Notes under the pieces: model-generated
Databases searched by the model: none
Told to the model about the DNA's origin: nothing
Seen by the model: only the letters and a program-made list of their open reading frames with translations
In this document: one piece after another, positions 9,166-17,403 of the stretch
How the letters are laid out: every line of letters starts with the position of its first letter
Numbering within the stretch: the stretch's first letter is position 1
Position numbers and translations under genes: made by a program
From: Hymenobacter canadensis
Lineage (GTDB): Bacteria; Bacteroidota; Bacteroidia; Cytophagales; Hymenobacteraceae
Direction of reading: 5' to 3'
DNA: 64,000 nt
Assembly: GCF_027359925.1 (NCBI RefSeq)
Contig: NZ_CP114767.1
Location: 124,001 to 188,000, forward strand

Positions 9166-10506
9166 TCAGCGGCTGGCCATGCGCGTTACTTGGGTTTTGC
9201 CTTCGCGCACCGGCACCAGCTGCAAAGCAGCGGGTGCCCCAGGCTGGTACTCGATGTAATTGGCTTCGCTGAAGCTCGGCGTTAACTCCAGACAGGCATC
9301 GGTACCCACGCACAGGCGCACCGGTTGGTTGCTGTCGTGCCAGGGCAGCGAAAGATAATCGCCTTCCCGCAGTTCGCCAGCCGCCTGGCCATTGAGTTGT
9401 ACCGGCAGCGGGGGAGCATTTTTCTGGCGCCGCCTGTACACCATCAAATGGGTAACCAGGCCTTCTTTGTTCAGGGAAATCAGGTTCGATGGGCCCGCGT
9501 AATTGGTGGTAAGCCCACTGAATAGATTAAGCGAATAGGCATGCTTGGGCGGCCCACCATTGAAAAGCAGCGTGTTATTGTTGTTGTAGAGCGCCGGCGC
9601 AAAAAAGAGAAAGGCCGCGCCGCGCTTTTCCAGCAAAAAGTAATCAGCGCCGAAACGGATGTATATCTGCTGGCCGTCGCAAAAGCCCCAGGCTTGTTCT
9701 ACCGCCACATGCTGGCCTTCCGGTGTGAGCATAAACGGGGCCACGGCGCGCAGCCCCTGCCACTCGGCGGTCTGGTAGGCGCGGGCATCGGCTTGCACGT
9801 TGCCCGGCCGGCCCGGTGCATTGTAGCGAAACTCGAAAAAGTTGCTGTACACACCCGGGCGCAGGCACTCTTCGCTCTGAATCGCATAGGGTTGGGTTGG
9901 TAGCCGGCGTTGCAGCGCCGCTGCCTGGCAGCGCGGGTTAGCCGTCAGTTGCGCCGCCCAGTCGACGCCCGCCATCTGCTGTAAGCTGGCCTCCAGCAGT
10001 GCCCCCAGGTTAGCTATATGGCTGTTTTTCGGCTCCGCGCTGCTGATAAGCTGCGTGGTGCGGGAGGTGCGGCACAACAGGTAATAAGTGCTATCGGGCT
10101 GGCGGGCGTACCATTCGGCGGAAAGCTCAGCCGCCATTTGCACGCGAAAGTTGCCAACGGGGGCCTCCGCCACGCCCATAGACAGAATGCGCAACACCAC
10201 AGGCCGGGCCCCGGCAGCTGGAAGGCGGTTGTGCAGGAGCCCGGCTAGTTCCGGCACGAAACCCTGCTGCAGCTGTACTTCCCGCAACGTGCTGTTCAGG
10301 CCGCGCACTACCAGGCCCAGCGGCTCGGCGCTAGCCCGCGCGTCAATCACCTGCTCCACATACACGCCCGGTACGGAAAGATTCTGCAGTTCGGTCTGCA
10401 GGCTGATGACCACAGGCGCGCCTGTTGAAAGCTGAGCAGTAGCCGGGCCGCAACCCATACATAGCAGAAAGCTGATGCCGATTTGCAGCAAGAATAATAG
10501 GCGCAT
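9166..10506 (-). CDS. secreted or lipid-linked protein of unknown function, intact paralogue
   Basis: The 446-residue product has a signal sequence (RLLFLLQIGISFLLCMGCGPATAQ). CMGC could act as a lipobox, otherwise cleavage falls after TAQ. The body aligns by eye along its whole length with the frameshifted gene 7722-9109 (shared FFEFRYNAP / FEEFRQNAP and AWGFCDGQQIYIRF / AWGLSDGEKVYIFY), so the two are a tandem duplication. Divergence is high, so the duplication is old. No enzyme motif is recognised. A TTTG-20-TACATTTG promoter lies at 10559-10590 on the same strand, and the paralogue follows 56 nt downstream, probably in the same transcript. Confidence 0.75.
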   Translation of the reverse strand: MRLLFLLQIGISFLLCMGCGPATAQLSTGAPVVISLQTELQNLSVPGVYVEQVIDARASAEPLGLVVRGLNSTLREVQLQQGFVPELAGLLHNRLPAAGARPVVLRILSMGVAEAPVGNFRVQMAAELSAEWYARQPDSTYYLLCRTSRTTQLISSAEPKNSHIANLGALLEASLQQMAGVDWAAQLTANPRCQAAALQRRLPTQPYAIQSEECLRPGVYSNFFEFRYNAPGRPGNVQADARAYQTAEWQGLRAVAPFMLTPEGQHVAVEQAWGFCDGQQIYIRFGADYFLLEKRGAAFLFFAPALYNNNNTLLFNGGPPKHAYSLNLFSGLTTNYAGPSNLISLNKEGLVTHLMVYRRRQKNAPPLPVQLNGQAAGELREGDYLSLPWHDSNQPVRLCVGTDACLELTPSFSEANYIEYQPGAPAALQLVPVREGKTQVTRMASR

Positions 10507-10558
10507 GCGAGAAAAAAATAGAGCTGAATCAGATAAAAACGGAATTGTAGAATAGGGC

Positions 10559-10590
10559 CAAATGTACGGCCGACAGGCAGCTCCCGCAAA
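10559..10590 (-). promoter_or_regulatory. Bacteroidota promoter (TTTG, 20 nt, TACATTTG)
   Basis: On the minus strand, TTTG at 10587-10590 is followed after 20 nt by TACATTTG at 10559-10566, the full group consensus. It should start the transcript of the two paralogous secreted proteins with a leader of roughly 45 nt. Confidence 0.7.
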
Positions 10591-10603
10591 CCCCGCGCTT
10601 CCG

Positions 10604-10635
10604 TTTTTCGGCTCCCCGTCAATCCCTTACCTTTG
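10604..10635 (+). promoter_or_regulatory. Bacteroidota promoter (TTTTTC-like box, TACCTTTG)
   Basis: A perfect -7 box TACCTTTG lies at 10628-10635, with a T-rich TTTTTC element about 19 nt upstream. It is 35 nt upstream of the TonB-dependent receptor ATG and back-to-back with the minus-strand promoter at 10559-10590, only 13 nt away. Confidence 0.65.
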
Positions 10636-10669
10636 CTAAGCGCAAACCCCGCGCGTCCTGCTTTCTGGT

Positions 10670-13435
10670 ATGAAAAAACCCTTACTGTCTTTTTTACTTG
10701 CTTCTCTGACTGTCGTGTCGGCGGCAGCACAAAGTACTTTTTCCATCCGGGGCCGGGTGCTCGATAAGCTCACCGGGGAAGGCCTGCCCGGGGCCACCGT
10801 GCAGATCAGCGGCAACGGCGTGAACACCGGTGCCGGCACCGAGGTAAACGGCTCCTACACGGTGCCCAACCTCAAGCCCGGCACCTACGTGGTGAAGGCC
10901 TCGTTCATCGGCTACAAGCTGAGCGAGCAGAAAGTGACGATTGGCAGCCAGAACGCCGTGGCTACCTTCTCGCTGAACTCCGACAACGCCACGCTCAGCG
11001 AGGTGCAGGTAGTAGGCTCGCTCGGTATTGCCGTGGAGCGCTCCACGCCGGTGGCCTTTTCGGCGGTGAACGAGGTGAAGCTGCGCGAAACGCTGTCTAA
11101 CCGCGACCTGCCGATGATTCTCAACGAAACGCCCGGCGTGTATGCCACGCAGGGCGGCGGCGGCACCGGCGACTCGCGCATCAACATCCGCGGCTTCGAC
11201 CAGCGCAACGTGGCCGTGATGGTGAACGGCGTGCCCGTCAACGACATGGAAACCGGCCAGGTGTTCTGGTCGAACTGGGATTTGGGCGACGTGACCAAGA
11301 GCCTGCAGGTGCAGCGCGGCCTGTCGGCTTCGCGCATTGCGGTGCCCTCGGTGGGCGGCACCATCAACGTGCTGACGCGCGGCTTCGACGACAAGCGCAG
11401 CATGTTGGCTCGCCTCGAAACCGGCTCCAACAATTACCGCAAAGCCTCCCTGATGCTGAGCAGCGGCGCGCTAAAGGGCGACTGGGCCTTCACGTTCTAC
11501 GGCTCGCGCCGCACCTCCGACGGTTGGGTGACTAATGCTTTCGACGACGCCTGGACCTACTTCGGCAACGTCAGCAAGAAGCTGGGCAGCCACCGCCTCT
11601 CGCTCACGGGCCTGGGCTCGCCGCAAAGCCACGGCACCCGCTCGTTTCAGTCGAACGTAGGGCTGTACTCGGAGGCGAAGGCCCGCGAGCTGGGCGCTAC
11701 ACCTATGGCCAACGGCGACAAAGGCTTCAAGTACAACCCGTTCTGGGGCACGCTGCAGCGCTATGACTACGACCGCGCCACCAGGACCGTGAGTAATGTG
11801 CAGGGGGAGAAAGTGCTGAATGAGCGCAGCAACTTCTACCACAAGCCCCAGATCAACCTCAACGACTTTTGGCAGGTAAACGACAAGCTGTTCGTCTCGA
11901 CGGTGGTGTATGCTTCCTACGGGCGCGGCGGCGGCGTAAGCGGCCTGACCAGCGGCAACTCCAGTACCATCAGCACCATTTCGACCACCGGCCAGACAAA
12001 CTTCCAGGGTATTTACGATGCCAACATCGGCCTGCCCACGCCTGCCAACGCCGACCCCAATCCCACCCGCCGCTCCACGCAGTTCTTGGTGAATAACGTG
12101 AACAGCCACCGCTGGTATGGCTTCGTGACCGGGGCCGACTACACGCTTTCCGACAAGCTCACGCTGTCGGCCGGCGTAGATGGGCGCACCTACTACGGCC
12201 TGCACTACCGCGAAATCCGGGATTTGCTGGGTGGCAACTATGCTCTCCCAATCGGTGACCGGAATTCCGACCCTACCACACGGCTTGGCGTCGGCGACAA
12301 GCTTAGCTACAACTACGACGGCAAAACGCAGTGGCTGGGCGGCTACGGCCAACTCGAATACAAAACGCCGGTGCTGTCGGCCGTGGTGAGTGGCACAATA
12401 TCGCGCATCGGCTACAAGCGCATTGATTATTTCCAGGCCAAAACTGTGGACGTGGACGGTGCCAAGCGCCCCGTGGGCTTCGGCCAGACCTACACCGCCG
12501 CCGACGGCCAGGTGTACACCAATGCCGACGGCAGCACCGTGGAAACTGACTGGGCCCGCTACACCGGCTACAGCGTGAAGGCCGGGGCCAACTACAACCT
12601 CAGCGAGTTCAACAACCTGTTTCTGAACGTGGGCTACAATAGCAAGGTGCCCTTCTTCAACCAGGTGTACACCACGCAGGGCCTGCTCTACCCGAACGTG
12701 CGCCCCGAAGGCATCACCAGCATCGAGCTGGGCTACAGCATCAACTACCCTAGCATGAAGGCCACGCTGAACACGTACTACACGCTGTGGGCCAACAAAG
12801 CTACCAACTCGGTGAACACTACCTCCGGCGAGGCGATATACAGCAACGTGCGCAACGTGGATGCCCGCCACATGGGCGTGGAGCTGAGCGTGGCGCAGGA
12901 AATCAGCCGCCGCCTGCAGCTGAACGCCGCCATTGCCCTCGGCGACTGGCGTTGGATTGGGGAAGGCCTGCTCAACCAGACCGACGAAGGCGGCAACCCC
13001 GCTCCCGGCACCCAGCTCGACGAGCGAGTGTACCTCGACAACACCCACGTAGGCGACGCCGCCCAAAACCAGTTTCAGCTAGGCTTGCGCTACGAGCCGA
13101 TCCGGGGCCTGTACATCCGGCCATCGTTTCTGCTGTTCACCAAGTACTACGCCGCCTTCAACCCCGAGAGCATCCGGAATCCGGCCACCCGCACCGACTC
13201 CTACCGCCTGCCTACCAGCCGCAACCTCGACTTGCACTTCGGCTATGACATCAAGCCGCTGTTCAACGACCGGGTGAAGCTGGGCCTGAAGGCCTCCATC
13301 CTCAACGTGCTGGACGAATACTACTTCACCGACGTCTCGAACCGCAACAACTCCAACGTCATCGACCCCAACCTGATTCAGGCCTTCTTCAACCGGGGCC
13401 GCACGTTCACGGTCGGCCTGTCGGCTACGCTGTAG
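10670..13435 (+). CDS. TonB-dependent receptor with carboxypeptidase-like regulatory domain
   Basis: The 921-residue product has a signal peptide (to about AAAQ, residue 21), then a CarboxypepD_reg-like beta-sandwich (FSIRGRVLDKLTGEGLPGATVQI, about 25-105). A plug follows (about 125-235: ETPGVYATQ..., INIRGFDQRNVAVMVNGVPVNDME, GGTINVLTRG), and then a 22-stranded outer-membrane barrel ending in a hydrophobic residue (TVGLSATL). It imports a substrate across the outer membrane with TonB energy. No SusD-like partner lies nearby, so it is unlikely to be a polysaccharide locus, and the substrate is unknown. The stop codon TAG merges into a GAGTAGCTGAGTAG-type repeat. Confidence 0.93.
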   Translation: MKKPLLSFLLASLTVVSAAAQSTFSIRGRVLDKLTGEGLPGATVQISGNGVNTGAGTEVNGSYTVPNLKPGTYVVKASFIGYKLSEQKVTIGSQNAVATFSLNSDNATLSEVQVVGSLGIAVERSTPVAFSAVNEVKLRETLSNRDLPMILNETPGVYATQGGGGTGDSRINIRGFDQRNVAVMVNGVPVNDMETGQVFWSNWDLGDVTKSLQVQRGLSASRIAVPSVGGTINVLTRGFDDKRSMLARLETGSNNYRKASLMLSSGALKGDWAFTFYGSRRTSDGWVTNAFDDAWTYFGNVSKKLGSHRLSLTGLGSPQSHGTRSFQSNVGLYSEAKARELGATPMANGDKGFKYNPFWGTLQRYDYDRATRTVSNVQGEKVLNERSNFYHKPQINLNDFWQVNDKLFVSTVVYASYGRGGGVSGLTSGNSSTISTISTTGQTNFQGIYDANIGLPTPANADPNPTRRSTQFLVNNVNSHRWYGFVTGADYTLSDKLTLSAGVDGRTYYGLHYREIRDLLGGNYALPIGDRNSDPTTRLGVGDKLSYNYDGKTQWLGGYGQLEYKTPVLSAVVSGTISRIGYKRIDYFQAKTVDVDGAKRPVGFGQTYTAADGQVYTNADGSTVETDWARYTGYSVKAGANYNLSEFNNLFLNVGYNSKVPFFNQVYTTQGLLYPNVRPEGITSIELGYSINYPSMKATLNTYYTLWANKATNSVNTTSGEAIYSNVRNVDARHMGVELSVAQEISRRLQLNAAIALGDWRWIGEGLLNQTDEGGNPAPGTQLDERVYLDNTHVGDAAQNQFQLGLRYEPIRGLYIRPSFLLFTKYYAAFNPESIRNPATRTDSYRLPTSRNLDLHFGYDIKPLFNDRVKLGLKASILNVLDEYYFTDVSNRNNSNVIDPNLIQAFFNRGRTFTVGLSATL

Positions 13436-13645
13436 AGTAGCTGAGTAGTGGAGTAACTGAGTAATTTCTGTGTCTTAACGCAAAAGCGCCTGCTTCCTCA
13501 TGAGGAGCAGGCGCTTTTGCGTTGGTGGAACCTGAATGCTTTTGGAGCTTGCGGAAACACGAAAGCGCCGGCCTCCTTCAGGAAGCCGACGCTTTTGAGT
13601 TTTTGACAAAAAACATACTCCGCTACTCCATTACTCAGTTACTCC
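13432..13645. repeat. GAGTAACTGAGTA-type inverted repeat between convergent genes
   Basis: A low-complexity arm built of units like GAGTAACTGA / GAGTAGTG at 13432-13465 recurs in inverted orientation at about 13615-13645. The left arm contains the stop of the TonB-dependent receptor gene; the right arm encodes the last residues and stop of the response regulator. Two stem-loops lie between the arms. Confidence 0.7.
13478..13523. terminator. stem-loop terminator after the TonB-dependent receptor gene
   Basis: Arms of about 22 bp (one-base bulge) around 13500/13501, with AAAAGCG / CGCTTTT ends. A second stem with the same AAAGCG-type base lies at about 13562-13597 and could serve the convergent response-regulator transcript. 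Confidence 0.7.
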
Positions 13646-14053
13646 CAAAGGAGCCAGCGCGGGGCGGGACTCGTTGTTGTTGTAGGCGGCCAGAATGGCG
13701 CCGCGCACTTCTTCAGGGTTGGCGTTTTTGAGCAGGTAGCCGTGGGCGCCTTCGGCTTTGAGGCTCTCAATCAGCTCGGGCTCGTCGTGCATGGAGATGA
13801 TGATGACGCGGATGTACGGGTATTGGGCCCGCAGCAGGCGCACGGTCTGCAGGCCGTCGAGGTTGGGCATCTGCAGGTCCATGAGAATGACGTCGGGCCG
13901 GTTGCCCTGGTCGAGGCGCTCCAGCAGCTCTTCGCCGTCGCCGGCTTCGAAGAGCACTTCCATGCCCGGAAACCCGCTGATCAGGGCGCGCAGGCCCTTG
14001 CGGAACAGGATATGGTCGTCGGTAACGGCAAGTCGAATAACAGGAGGTGTCAT
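13631..14053 (-). CDS. receiver-only response regulator (NarL/FixJ-type receiver without HTH)
   Basis: The 140-residue product is a complete CheY-like receiver: acidic pair D12-D13, phospho-acceptor D59 in VILMDLQMP, Ser87 in IIISMHD and K109 in YLLKN. NarL-type partners normally continue with a LuxR helix-turn-helix of about 65 residues. Here the chain stops about 20 residues after the receiver, and the last codons (GVTE, TAA) are part of the GAGTAACTGAGTAA repeat. No HTH remnant can be read downstream. Its ATG overlaps the stop of the histidine kinase (ATGA), so the two are translationally coupled. It could be a true single-domain regulator or one truncated by the repeat. Confidence 0.85.
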   Translation of the reverse strand: MTPPVIRLAVTDDHILFRKGLRALISGFPGMEVLFEAGDGEELLERLDQGNRPDVILMDLQMPNLDGLQTVRLLRAQYPYIRVIIISMHDEPELIESLKAEGAHGYLLKNANPEEVRGAILAAYNNNESRPALAPLGVTE

Positions 14054-14865
14054 AGGGTAGGAGAAAGGGCAGGAGCCTGATTGGTAGTAAGATACGGAAT
14101 GGGGCAGGATATCCAAACGCGGCTGCCACCCCCGGTTTCCGACTCGTAGCGGAGGGTGCCTTGCAGCACCGCCACGCGGCTGCGCAGGTTGGTGAGGCCG
14201 TGGCCGGTGCGGGCGCCGGGCAGTGGGGCTGCTTCCACCAGCGCCGGGTCGAAGCCGACGCCGTTGTCGGAGTAGAAGACGGAAAGGGTATTGGGGCCGA
14301 ATTCGACGGCAATGTGGATGGTTTCGGCGTGGGCGTGGCGCAGGCCGTTGCCGAGCAGCTCCTGCACCACGCGGTACACAATCAGCTCGTACTTGGGGTC
14401 GAGGCGCCGGGGCTGGCCTTTCTGCTCCAGGGTGAGGTGGGTGGCACCGTCGGCGGGCACGGTGCGGGCCAGGGCATCTAGGGCAAACGGCAGCCCGAAC
14501 TTCTGCAAGGCGGCCGGCAGCAGGTTGCGTGAGATACGCCGCACTTCGGTAATGGCTTGGTCGAGGAGGGCGGTGGCTTCCTGGGTGTGCGTAGGCTGGC
14601 CCAGCGTGCTCAGGTGCAGCTTCACGATGGCCAAGGTGGTGCCCACGCCGTCGTGCAGGTCGGCGGCAATGCGGCGGCGTTCTTCTTCCTGCGCCAACAG
14701 GGCCGCTTCAAGGGCTTGCTGCTGGCCCATTTCGCGGGCCAGCCGCAGCTGCTCCTGCTGCCGTAGTAGCCGCCGCTGGTAGCGCAGCACAAACGCCACG
14801 ATACCCAACGCCAGCAGCAGCAGCACCGGAGTAGCCAGCAGCACCGGAATCAGCCAGTTGTTCAT
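14050..14865 (-). CDS. sensor histidine kinase, HisKA_3 type, with a single membrane helix
   Basis: The 271-residue product has one N-terminal membrane helix (about 5-28), a coiled-coil linker (30-60), and the HisKA_3 dimerisation motif EEERRRIAADLHDGVGT with phospho-accepting H71. It then has an HATPase_c domain with N box (ELLGNGLRHAHA, N173) and G1 box (DNGVGFD, D200). There is no periplasmic or cytosolic sensory domain, so the signal probably comes from a partner; the three seven-helix proteins encoded upstream on the same strand are the obvious candidates. It should phosphorylate the receiver at 13631-14053, whose start codon overlaps this stop. Confidence 0.92.
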   Translation of the reverse strand: MNNWLIPVLLATPVLLLLALGIVAFVLRYQRRLLRQQEQLRLAREMGQQQALEAALLAQEEERRRIAADLHDGVGTTLAIVKLHLSTLGQPTHTQEATALLDQAITEVRRISRNLLPAALQKFGLPFALDALARTVPADGATHLTLEQKGQPRRLDPKYELIVYRVVQELLGNGLRHAHAETIHIAVEFGPNTLSVFYSDNGVGFDPALVEAAPLPGARTGHGLTNLRSRVAVLQGTLRYESETGGGSRVWISCPIPYLTTNQAPALSPTL

Positions 14866-15088
14866 GAAGGCGAAAGAGACGAACGCCGGGCGGCGCAGGT
14901 AATGTGCGAAGCAGACAAGGAGTAGGAAACGAAAACGGCCAGGTGAATAGGTAAAGCTACTATGTTTTGCTCCAGTAGCCTACGCTACTACCCGCAGGTT
15001 AGGGATGGGAAAGTACGCCACGCGCCTCGAAATCACCACAGCCGCCACGGATTTTAGGCAGACTGCTGCTGCGGGCCGGGCCGGCAAC

Positions 15089-15796
15089 CTACCGTGGCAA
15101 GACTACGCCGACAGCAGCCGGCGGCGGGTGGCGGCCCAGCCAGAACGCCCGCGTCAGCAGCAGGTGCAGTACCAGATTGACGACTCCAAGCCCCGTGTAC
15201 ACTATGCGCCCCACGCTGGCCGTGATGAGGTGCCGCGCCAGAAACAGCATGAGCGTGCTGGAATAGAACAGCAGAAATCCTACACTCACTACAAACATGG
15301 CATCCTGCCACAAGCTCATAGGGCGCAATTCGGTCAGGCACTGCTCGAAATACAGAAGCATCAACCCGATAACCAGCAGGTGCTTAAGCAGAGTGGTATA
15401 AGTGTCGTTGAAGATGAGCGTCTGCGTGATGGCCTGCCACAGACCGCTTATTGCAAAAAAGTCGAACAGCGCCAGTGCCGTGAACACCACCCCAATCAGC
15501 GGAAAGTAGCGCCGCCAGGGCAACCGTAGCGTGTGATAGTAAGCTGCGCCAATAAACCAGAATTCCAGAATTTCAACTGACTGGTTTATGCCATTGTTGT
15601 TGCCCCAGGCCCAGCCGGCATATTCGCTGAAACTCATCATAGCCAGCCACATCAGGCAACAGTACACCAGAATGCGCAAGTTGCGCGGCAGCTGCTGCCG
15701 CCACATCCACCCAGTCACCACCGGTAATAGAATGGACGACTGACAAACCAGGAACAGCACCTTCAACAAATACATGATGTTGCTCGGGTGGGGCAT
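15089..15796 (-). CDS. seven-helix membrane protein, third tandem copy
   Basis: This 235-residue protein has about seven hydrophobic helices and a conserved core, CCLMWLAMMSFSEYAGWAWGNNNG, then AAYYHTLRLPWRRYFPL and LLYFEQCLTEL. It is nearly collinear, with no length change, with the product of 15884-16591, so these two are a recent tandem duplication; 16674-17393 is an older copy. The start at 15796 is set by alignment with that copy (MPHPSNIMYLL vs MPDLSDIMYWL), not by the longer open frame to 15883. The protein is probably the membrane sensor for the kinase encoded downstream across a 223-nt gap (inference). No enzyme motif is seen. A shorter gap of 87 nt separates it from the preceding copy. 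Confidence 0.75.
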   Translation of the reverse strand: MPHPSNIMYLLKVLFLVCQSSILLPVVTGWMWRQQLPRNLRILVYCCLMWLAMMSFSEYAGWAWGNNNGINQSVEILEFWFIGAAYYHTLRLPWRRYFPLIGVVFTALALFDFFAISGLWQAITQTLIFNDTYTTLLKHLLVIGLMLLYFEQCLTELRPMSLWQDAMFVVSVGFLLFYSSTLMLFLARHLITASVGRIVYTGLGVVNLVLHLLLTRAFWLGRHPPPAAVGVVLPR

Positions 15797-15883
15797 AGCA
15801 AGCGGAAGCAACGAGAAGGAAACGGCTCGTAAGGCAATCCACGGCGTAAGGTACACCATGAAGCTGCCCGTCGGCACCGCCAC

Positions 15884-16591
15884 CTACCGTGGTGTGGCCG
15901 CGGCGGCGGTAGCCGGCAGCGGTTGCCGACCCAGCCAGAAAGCCCGCGTCAGCAGCAGGTGCAGTACCAGATTGATGACGCCCAGCCCTGCGAATGCTAG
16001 GCGGCGCTCGGGTCCTAGAATCAGGTGCTTGGTCAGGAATAGCATGAGCGTGCTGGTGTAGAATAGCAAGAATCCTACACTCACCACAAACATAGCATCC
16101 TGCCACAGGCTTATGCGGCGCAGTTCCGTCAGGCACTGCTCGAAATACAGCAGCACCAGCCCGATCATCAGGATATAGCGCAGTAGAGTGGCATAGTAGT
16201 CGTTGAAAATAAGCGTTTGCGTGATGGCCTGCCACAGGCCGCTGAGCACAAAATAGTCGAACAGCGCCAGCACCGTAAACGTCACCCCAACCAATGGAAA
16301 GTAGCGCCGCCAGGGCAACCGCAGCGTGTGATAGTAAGCCGCGCCAATAAACCAGGGTTCCAAAGTGTCGACCAACTGATAGACCCCATTGTTGTTGCCC
16401 CAGGCCCAGCTGGCGTATTCGCCAAAGCTCATCAACACCAGCCACATCAGGCAGCAACTAACCAGTATGCGCAGACTGCGCGGCAAGCGTCGTCGCCACA
16501 GCAGCCCGGCCATCACTGGTATCAGAATGGATGCTTGGCAGACGAGATACAGCACCCGCAGCCAGTACATGATGTCGCTCAAGTCTGGCAT
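15884..16591 (-). CDS. seven-helix membrane protein, second tandem copy
   Basis: This 235-residue, roughly seven-helix protein shares long identical runs with the third copy (GAAYYHTLRLPWRRYFPL; SGLWQAITQTLIFND; SLWQDAMFVVSVGFLLFY). The DNA is also very similar, so duplication is recent. Charged or polar residues inside membrane segments are conserved among all three copies: the Glu in FGEYA/FGEFA, the Trp-Phe-Ile-Gly-(A/V)-Ala-Tyr block and the Tyr-Phe-Glu-Gln block. These could bind a ligand or pair with a partner helix. From memory, similar proteins of about 220 residues are often found beside small histidine kinases in Bacteroidota. No characterised function is known to me. Confidence 0.75.
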   Translation of the reverse strand: MPDLSDIMYWLRVLYLVCQASILIPVMAGLLWRRRLPRSLRILVSCCLMWLVLMSFGEYASWAWGNNNGVYQLVDTLEPWFIGAAYYHTLRLPWRRYFPLVGVTFTVLALFDYFVLSGLWQAITQTLIFNDYYATLLRYILMIGLVLLYFEQCLTELRRISLWQDAMFVVSVGFLLFYTSTLMLFLTKHLILGPERRLAFAGLGVINLVLHLLLTRAFWLGRQPLPATAAAATPR

Positions 16592-16673
16592 GGTAAACGT
16601 AGCAGGAAGGAAAGACGATTCGTAAGATACCTGCCCTGCTAGCCTGAATGGCGAGGCGGCTCTACGGCCGCGG

Positions 16674-17393
16674 CTAAGCTGGCCGCTGAGCCGTGGCCGC
16701 CGTCAGCGGCTCCACGGCCAGCTGCGGCTGCCGCCCCGCCAGCCAGAAGCCCCGCGCAATAAGCCCGTGCATGACCAGATTGAGCACGGAGTTGACGGCG
16801 TAGACTATTTGTGATTGTAAGATGGCATCCTGATCAATAAAATAGCCCCGCATCATTATGGCTACGACTGTACCGGCGTAGTACAGCAATAAAGCCACGC
16901 TGATGACAAACATCGGGTCGTGCTCCAGCCGGATATTGCGCAGTTCCCGCAGTATTTGCTCGAAATACAGTAGGGTCAGCACCACAAAGAGGGTGCTTTT
17001 AAGCACAATCGTGTAAGTTATTGACCGCATCAGCCCGTGCAACACAAAAATGTCCAGTAGAGCAAATGCCGTGTACAGAATACCCAGCGGCAAAAAGTGG
17101 CGGCGGAGCCGGAACCGCAGGACTCGGTGGTAGGCTACCCCGATAAACCACATTTCTAGGATATCTACCGCATCCCAGATGACTACATTGTAATGCCAGA
17201 ATTTGCGAGCGAATTCTCCGAATGCCATCATTACCAGCCACATCAGGCAGCAATAAAAGATGATACGAGAAGCCGGCGCCAGCCGCTGTCGGCGCTGAAA
17301 CCCAATCACTATTGGCACTAGTATCGACGCTTGGCCAAGGTAACTCAATGCGTAGAACAGTTGAATCAGCTTAGCGGATTCCGGCGTCGACAT
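16674..17393 (-). CDS. seven-helix membrane protein, first and most divergent tandem copy
   Basis: The 239-residue product has the same helix pattern and signature blocks as the two copies downstream (FYCCLMWLVMMAFGEFA, MWFIGVAYHRVLRFRLRRHFLPLG, LLYFEQILREL, MFVISVALLLYYAG), but with many substitutions; for example, WAWGNNNG becomes FWHYNVV. The start at 17393 lies 10 nt after the stop of the small soluble protein gene, which indicates one transcript. The difference between the copies suggests that each could respond to a different ligand, or form hetero-oligomers (speculation). The C-terminus is Ala/Thr/Gln-rich and probably cytosolic. Confidence 0.75.
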   Translation of the reverse strand: MSTPESAKLIQLFYALSYLGQASILVPIVIGFQRRQRLAPASRIIFYCCLMWLVMMAFGEFARKFWHYNVVIWDAVDILEMWFIGVAYHRVLRFRLRRHFLPLGILYTAFALLDIFVLHGLMRSITYTIVLKSTLFVVLTLLYFEQILRELRNIRLEHDPMFVISVALLLYYAGTVVAIMMRGYFIDQDAILQSQIVYAVNSVLNLVMHGLIARGFWLAGRQPQLAVEPLTAATAQRPA

Positions 17394-17403
17394 AGCAGCA
17401 GGA

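Noticed and set aside
11471..13066. 531-codon frame opposite the TonB-dependent receptor
   Set aside because: Val/His/Ala-rich shadow of the receptor gene without start signal or motif.
13436..13630. A remnant HTH domain after the receiver
   Set aside because: No LuxR-like helices can be read in any frame; the interval is stem-loops and repeat arms.
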